Assembly: GCF_900112375.1 (NCBI RefSeq)
Contig: NZ_FOLS01000022.1
Location: 62,001-126,000 of the forward strand
Direction: 5' to 3'
DNA: 64,000 bases
From: Pseudomonas citronellolis
Lineage (GTDB): Bacteria; Pseudomonadota; Gammaproteobacteria; Pseudomonadales; Pseudomonadaceae
Position numbers and translations under genes: made by a program. The first letter of the stretch is position 1, and every line of letters starts with the position of its first letter. Below the pieces are notes generated by a model. It ran no database searches, had not been told where the DNA came from, and saw only the letters and a list, made by a program, of their open reading frames with translations. Positions 60,458 to 64,000 of this stretch are shown here, piece after piece.

Positions 60458-61753
60458 TCAGCCTTCGGCCTGCGCGCGGCGGACCTCCCAGGCCATGCGC
60501 AGCGCGGCGCCGATGTCGAAGAAGGGGCGCGGCGGCAGGTAGCCGGGGCGCGCCTGGGCCAGCACGTCGGCCAGAAGCGGCGAATCGACGCCGGCGGCCA
60601 TTTCCGCCAGCAGGCGGCCCCACAGGGTGCCGCGGGCCACGCCCGAGCCGTTGCAGCCGGCCACGGCGTGCAGGCCGTCGGCCACCCGGGCGAAATAGGG
60701 CTCGCCGGAGCGCGTGCCGCTGAGGTGGCCGGTCCAGCTGTAGGCGATGTCCGCAGCCTGCAGGCCGGGGAAGCGCTTCTGCAGGCCCTCCAGGTGGCGC
60801 TCCCGGCGCTGGGCCAGGGCCGGGCCGTCGAGGTCATGCCGGCGGTATTCCACGGTGTTGCGGATCAGCAGCCGGCGGCCGGGCAGCAGGCGCAGGGTGG
60901 CGCCGCCCGGCAGCGGCGCCAGCACGCCCCACTGGCGCTCGCCGAACAGCGCCTGCCAGTAGGCTTCGTGCAGCGGCCGGGTGATGCTGGCGCTCAGCTC
61001 CAGGGGGAAGGTGCCGCCGCCGCGCAGGCCGGCGCGGGCCAGGAAGGCGCCCACGCAGACCAGCACCTGCGGCGCCGTCACCTCGCCCTCCCCAGCGCGC
61101 ACCGTCCAGAGTTGGCCCGTGCGGCGCAGCCCGCTGACGTCGCTGTGCTCGTACAGCTCCACCTGCTCCGGCAGGCTCTCCGCCAGGCCGCGCACGTAGC
61201 GCGCCGGCTGCAGCAGGCCGTTGCCGCCGGCGCAGTGGATGGCCCGCGCGTAGAAGCCGGTGCCCAGGCGCCGCGCCAGGGCTTCGCCCTCCAGGTACTG
61301 CGCCGTGGCGCCCACCGAAGCCAGGGTGGCGAGGGTCGGTTCGGCGTCCAGGTGCGCGGGGTCATGGGCGGCGAAGTGGTAGCCGTCGTCGCTCAGCTCG
61401 CAGTCGATGCCCAACTCGGCGATGCGCTGGCGGACTTCGCGGCCGGCGGCCACGCCGATGCGCGAGGCCAACTGGTAGGCGGCGTAACCGGGCTGGCCCA
61501 GCAGCTCGCCGGCGTGGGGCAGCTCATGGCTGACCACGAAGCCCGAGTTGCGCGCCGAGGCGCCCTGGGCCACGCGCTGGCGCTCCAGCAGCAGCACCCG
61601 CTGTTGCGGAAAGCGCCGCGCCAGGGCATGGGCCGCCGACAGGCCGGTAATGCCGCCGCCGATGATCAGCCAGTCGGCCCGTTGCTGGCCGACGAGACGC
61701 GGCCGGGGTGTGCCCTCGCCTGCCAGGGCGATCCAGCCGCAGTGATTGTTCAT
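60458..61753 (-). CDS. FAD-dependent amine oxidase (gamma-glutamylputrescine oxidoreductase-like)
   Basis: 431 residues. ADWLIIGGGITGLSAAHALAR is the FAD fold, ARNSGFVVSHELPH is the PuuB/DAO covalent-flavin-side region, and IAYSWTGHLSGTRSGEPYFA with AVAGCNGSGVARGTLWG forms the C-terminal family pattern. PuuB-type enzymes oxidise gamma-glutamylputrescine or similar amines with oxygen. AAGGAG lies nine bases before ATG 61753. It is first in the operon and divergent from a LysR gene, with a palindrome (61786-61804) between them. Confidence 0.86.
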   Translation of the reverse strand: MNNHCGWIALAGEGTPRPRLVGQQRADWLIIGGGITGLSAAHALARRFPQQRVLLLERQRVAQGASARNSGFVVSHELPHAGELLGQPGYAAYQLASRIGVAAGREVRQRIAELGIDCELSDDGYHFAAHDPAHLDAEPTLATLASVGATAQYLEGEALARRLGTGFYARAIHCAGGNGLLQPARYVRGLAESLPEQVELYEHSDVSGLRRTGQLWTVRAGEGEVTAPQVLVCVGAFLARAGLRGGGTFPLELSASITRPLHEAYWQALFGERQWGVLAPLPGGATLRLLPGRRLLIRNTVEYRRHDLDGPALAQRRERHLEGLQKRFPGLQAADIAYSWTGHLSGTRSGEPYFARVADGLHAVAGCNGSGVARGTLWGRLLAEMAAGVDSPLLADVLAQARPGYLPPRPFFDIGAALRMAWEVRRAQAEG

Positions 61754-61785
61754 GGCCCGTCACTCCTTCAGAATCCATGCGCAGG

Positions 61786-61804
61786 GGGTATCCAGCGAAT
61801 ACCC
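61786..61804. promoter_or_regulatory. Candidate LysR operator (GGGTAT-N7-ATACCC)
   Basis: A perfect inverted repeat, GGGTAT (61786-61791), CCAGCGA, ATACCC (61799-61804), lies between the divergent amine-oxidase and lysR starts, 33 and 85 bp away. It contains the LysR-type T-N11-A core. It differs from the ATC-N9-GAT sites, so a separate regulon is expected. Confidence 0.5.
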
Positions 61805-61888
61805 TGCTTGCGCGTCGAATGTAGAATCTACGGGCTCTTGCTGGGCGCAGGCCAACGCTGATATTTCATCCAATCATTCGGAAAACGC

Positions 61889-62797
61889 ATGGATAAACTG
61901 CTTCGCGTTCCCTCCCTGCAGGCCCTCCAGGCGCTGGTCCACGTGGCCGAGACCAGCAGCTTCACCGCCGCCGCGCGCCAGTTGCACCTGACGCAAAGCG
62001 CCATCAGCCGGCAGGTGCAGCAACTGGAGGAGTACTACCGGGTGCCGCTGTTCGACCGCACCAGCCGCAAGGTGGTCCTGACCGATGCCGGGCGCGAGGT
62101 GTACGGCGTGGCGCGGGACATGCTCAAGGCCCTGCTGCGCCTGGAGGAACGCCTGGCGCCGGTGCCCCTGGAGCGGCCCTTCCGCATCCGCATCTTCGTC
62201 TCGCTGGCGGTGCGCTGGCTGCTGCCGCGCCTGAGTTCGTTCTACGCGGCCAACCCCGGCCTGTGCCTGTCCATCGAGAGCGTCGGCGGCGAAGTGGTGG
62301 ACGACGGCGGCGATTGCGACGCCTACGTGCTCTACCTGCCCGGCGGCCTGGACGAGCGCCCGCTCACCCCGCTGTTCGATGAGTACCTGGTGCCGGTCTG
62401 CGCGCCACGCCTGGACGACGGCCAGCCGCCGCCGCGCTCGCTGGAGGAACTGGCGCGCCACGCGCTGATCCACGCCTCCACCGGCCGCCACGAGTGGACG
62501 CAATGGCTGCGCGCGCAACCCGACAGCGCGCCACGCCAGTTCAAGCACATCCTGTTCAACCTCGACGACCTGGCCCTGGACGCCGCCACCCGCGGCCTGG
62601 GCATCGCCATGACCGACCGCATGCTGGCCCAGGACGCCCTGCAGCGCGGCGACCTCATCGTGCCCTTCGGCGAGGCGCTGAAGACCGGCGGCGTCTACGC
62701 CCTGTGGCTGCGCGACAGCGGGGCGGCTCATCCGGCTTGTCAGACGGTGTTGGACTGGTTCGAGGAGCAGGGCAAGGGGGGTGTGCAGAGGGGGTGA
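61889..62797 (+). CDS. LysR-family regulator, GcvA/AmpR type
   Basis: 302 residues. The DNA-binding domain is VPSLQALQALVHVAETSSFT then AAARQLHLTQSAISRQVQQL, the GcvA-like class. The effector domain begins RPFRIRIFVSLAVRWLLPRL. Regulators of this class often control the adjacent divergent operon, here amine oxidase, binding protein and DadA-like genes. The stop is followed by repeats. The last residues (EEQGKGGVQRG) have no family signature and may derive from the adjacent repeat-rich DNA. Confidence 0.88.
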   Translation: MDKLLRVPSLQALQALVHVAETSSFTAAARQLHLTQSAISRQVQQLEEYYRVPLFDRTSRKVVLTDAGREVYGVARDMLKALLRLEERLAPVPLERPFRIRIFVSLAVRWLLPRLSSFYAANPGLCLSIESVGGEVVDDGGDCDAYVLYLPGGLDERPLTPLFDEYLVPVCAPRLDDGQPPPRSLEELARHALIHASTGRHEWTQWLRAQPDSAPRQFKHILFNLDDLALDAATRGLGIAMTDRMLAQDALQRGDLIVPFGEALKTGGVYALWLRDSGAAHPACQTVLDWFEEQGKGGVQRG

Positions 62798-63151
62798 AGC
62801 TGGCTGGCGTGCTTTTGTGGCGGGAGTGTAAGGCGGCCGTGGGTTCGCCGGGTGTTCTGGTGCGTGGGTTCGAGACCGCCCCTCTCCCCAGCCCTCGGCT
62901 GCGCGCCCCGCCCTGAAGGGAGAGGGGGTTAGTCCGTGCCAACGTCAACAACGGTTTTAGTCGGCAGCTCTGGAGCTGCCGGCTGACTCAGGAAAACCCA
63001 ACCGCTCCGAACGGTCCCCTCTCCCTTCAGGGAGAGGGTTAGGGAGAGGGAACGGAGTCAATCCAAAACACCTCAGCCCCCGGAAAACACCCCTCCCGAA
63101 TCCTAGGGCGCATAACACCCCAAGCGTTATCCGCCATTTCCACAAGCCAAC
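62798..63151. repeat. 354-bp intergenic region with dispersed repeats
   Basis: Two CCCTCTCCC-type blocks (62878-62930 and 63015-63060, the second with GAACGGTCCCCTCTCCC as in the 308-bp unit), a small inverted repeat GCAGCTCTGGAGCTGC (62965-62980) and a degenerate GGCGCATAACACCCC...GCGTTATCCGCC hairpin (63107-63135) fill this convergent gap. I see no gene. Confidence 0.75.
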
Positions 63152-64000
63152 CTACCTCACCGACTTCACACACCCATGGCGCACCTCCTTCGACGGCGGA
63201 TACCCGTAGAAGGACGTGTAGCACTTGCTGAAATGACTGGGCGAAACGAAGCCGCAGGCCAGGCCCACCTCGAACATCGGCAGGTCCGAGTGCTGCAGCA
63301 GACGGCGGCTCTCGGTGATGCGCAGCTCCAGATAGTAGCGCACCGGCGTGGTGCCCAGCTGCTGCTGGAACAGCCGCTCGATCTGCCGCTTGGAGCGGCC
63401 GACGTAGCGCGCCAGTTGTTCCTGGCTGAGCGGCTCCTCGATGTTGGCGCTCATCAGGTTGATGGCCTCGCGCAGCGGCTCGCTGAGCTTCTCGTGCAGC
63501 GCCGGCCGGGCGCGGCGGAAGCGCGACTCCTCGAAGGCGAGGATGTCCGCCACGGCCTCCACCAGCTCGCGGCCGTGCAGCGCGTCCATCCACTCCAGCA
63601 CCATGTTGAAGGCCCCGGTCGGGCTCGCCGCGGTGAGGCGGTCGCGGTCGACCATGTGGCTTTCGCTGGTGACCTCGCTGTGCCGGGCGATCTCCGCCAG
63701 CGCGGCACGATTCTCCGGGTGCACTGCGCAGCGGTAGCCGTTCAGCAGGCCGGCCTGGCCGAGGAACCAGGCACCGTTCCACAACCCGGCCAGGGCCACG
63801 CCCTTCTCCGCCGCCAGCTGCAGCAGGCGCGTCAGCTCCGGCGCGGCGCGCAGCGGGGTGCGCAGGCCGCCGCAGACCACCAGCAGGTCCAGCCCCGCCA
63901 GGTGCGCGGGCGCCAGGGCCGAGCCGGGGCAGATGACCAGCCCCAGGTCGCTGGTGACCGACTCGCCATCCAGGCTGAAGGTGCTGGTGGCGAAGGCCCC
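63152..64000 (-). CDS. GlxA-type AraC regulator with DJ-1/PfpI-like N-domain, 5' truncated by window
   Basis: The frame is open to the window edge; 282 residues are visible. The N-terminal part is a class-I glutamine-amidotransferase-like fold (VICPGSALAPAHLAGLDLLV then VCGG; GVALAGLWNGAWFLGQAGLL). The C-terminus has two helix-turn-helix motifs (LSQEQLARYVGRSKRQIERL and LPMFEVGLACGFVSPSHFSK) and the ending CYTSFYGYPPSKEVR. P. aeruginosa relatives (ArgR, GbdR, CdhR) regulate arginine, glycine betaine and carnitine catabolism, in keeping with nearby amine genes. The start lies beyond base 64000. Confidence 0.9.
   Translation of the reverse strand, partial: GAFATSTFSLDGESVTSDLGLVICPGSALAPAHLAGLDLLVVCGGLRTPLRAAPELTRLLQLAAEKGVALAGLWNGAWFLGQAGLLNGYRCAVHPENRAALAEIARHSEVTSESHMVDRDRLTAASPTGAFNMVLEWMDALHGRELVEAVADILAFEESRFRRARPALHEKLSEPLREAINLMSANIEEPLSQEQLARYVGRSKRQIERLFQQQLGTTPVRYYLELRITESRRLLQHSDLPMFEVGLACGFVSPSHFSKCYTSFYGYPPSKEVRHGCVKSVR

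Overview
The window is about 68% GC by eye, densely packed, and carries Pseudomonas-type dispersed repeats (REP arms such as GTAGGAGCGAGCTTGCTC, and GTAGGATGGGTTGAGC and CCCTCTCCC blocks). Its gene families (PqiABC, MscS, CLC, EpsC, DUF3015, GlxA-like AraC regulators) fit a Pseudomonas chromosome, probably a metabolically versatile environmental lineage. I see no rRNA, tRNA, CRISPR array, transposase, phage or plasmid gene.

Layout. 1-8600: end of a DUF3302/HlyD pair, a pqiA-pqiA-pqiB-pqiC lipid-transport operon with PqiA split into two genes, a GMC oxidoreductase with a divergent AraC regulator, then a 308-bp tandem repeat array. 8597-20267 (all minus): an MFS/spermidine-synthase-like fusion protein, a secreted sulfatase, a HAD phosphatase and a complete MoxR-DUF58-DUF4381-VWA-VWA/TPR-BatD operon. 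20591-31457: FadL-type porin, DUF3313 lipoprotein, AraC regulator, DUF3015 protein, MscS channel, CLC transporter, EpsC serine acetyltransferase, a membrane diguanylate cyclase and a small unknown protein. 31458-32580 is repeat DNA with a perfect 75-bp inverted repeat.

32581-36402 is a metal/oxidant-stress module. An ECF sigma factor and its NrsF-type anti-sigma (minus strand) face a DUF2282 precursor peptide, a DUF692 (MNIO) enzyme, a DUF2063 partner and a DoxX membrane protein (plus strand). This matches bufferin-type RiPP operons. Both transcription units carry the same promoter signature, TGTAACC-N16-CGAACT, so the sigma factor probably controls itself and the peptide operon.

36414-57972 is a catabolic region for an unidentified, probably aromatic and hydrophobic, compound. 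A 13-gene minus-strand run encodes an extradiol-type VOC dioxygenase, a Rieske protein, an FAD monooxygenase, a DUF1302/DUF1329/YCF48/MMPL envelope transport set, an MFS carrier, an SDR, a cupin, an FAH-family enzyme, an epimerase and a cyclase. Around it lie a C-C-hydrolase-like alpha/beta hydrolase, a SnoaL-like protein, an amidohydrolase, a GlcG-like protein and two related NodD/NahR-like LysR regulators. Five intergenic sites have the same architecture, ATC-N9-GAT, 7 bp, ATC-N9-GAT, always with the strong palindrome distal to the target gene. This ties the scattered units into one regulon.

58056-64000 looks like amine catabolism: two FAD-dependent amine/amino-acid oxidases flank a PotF/SpuD-type binding protein, with a divergent LysR regulator and, at the window edge, a truncated GlxA-type AraC regulator.
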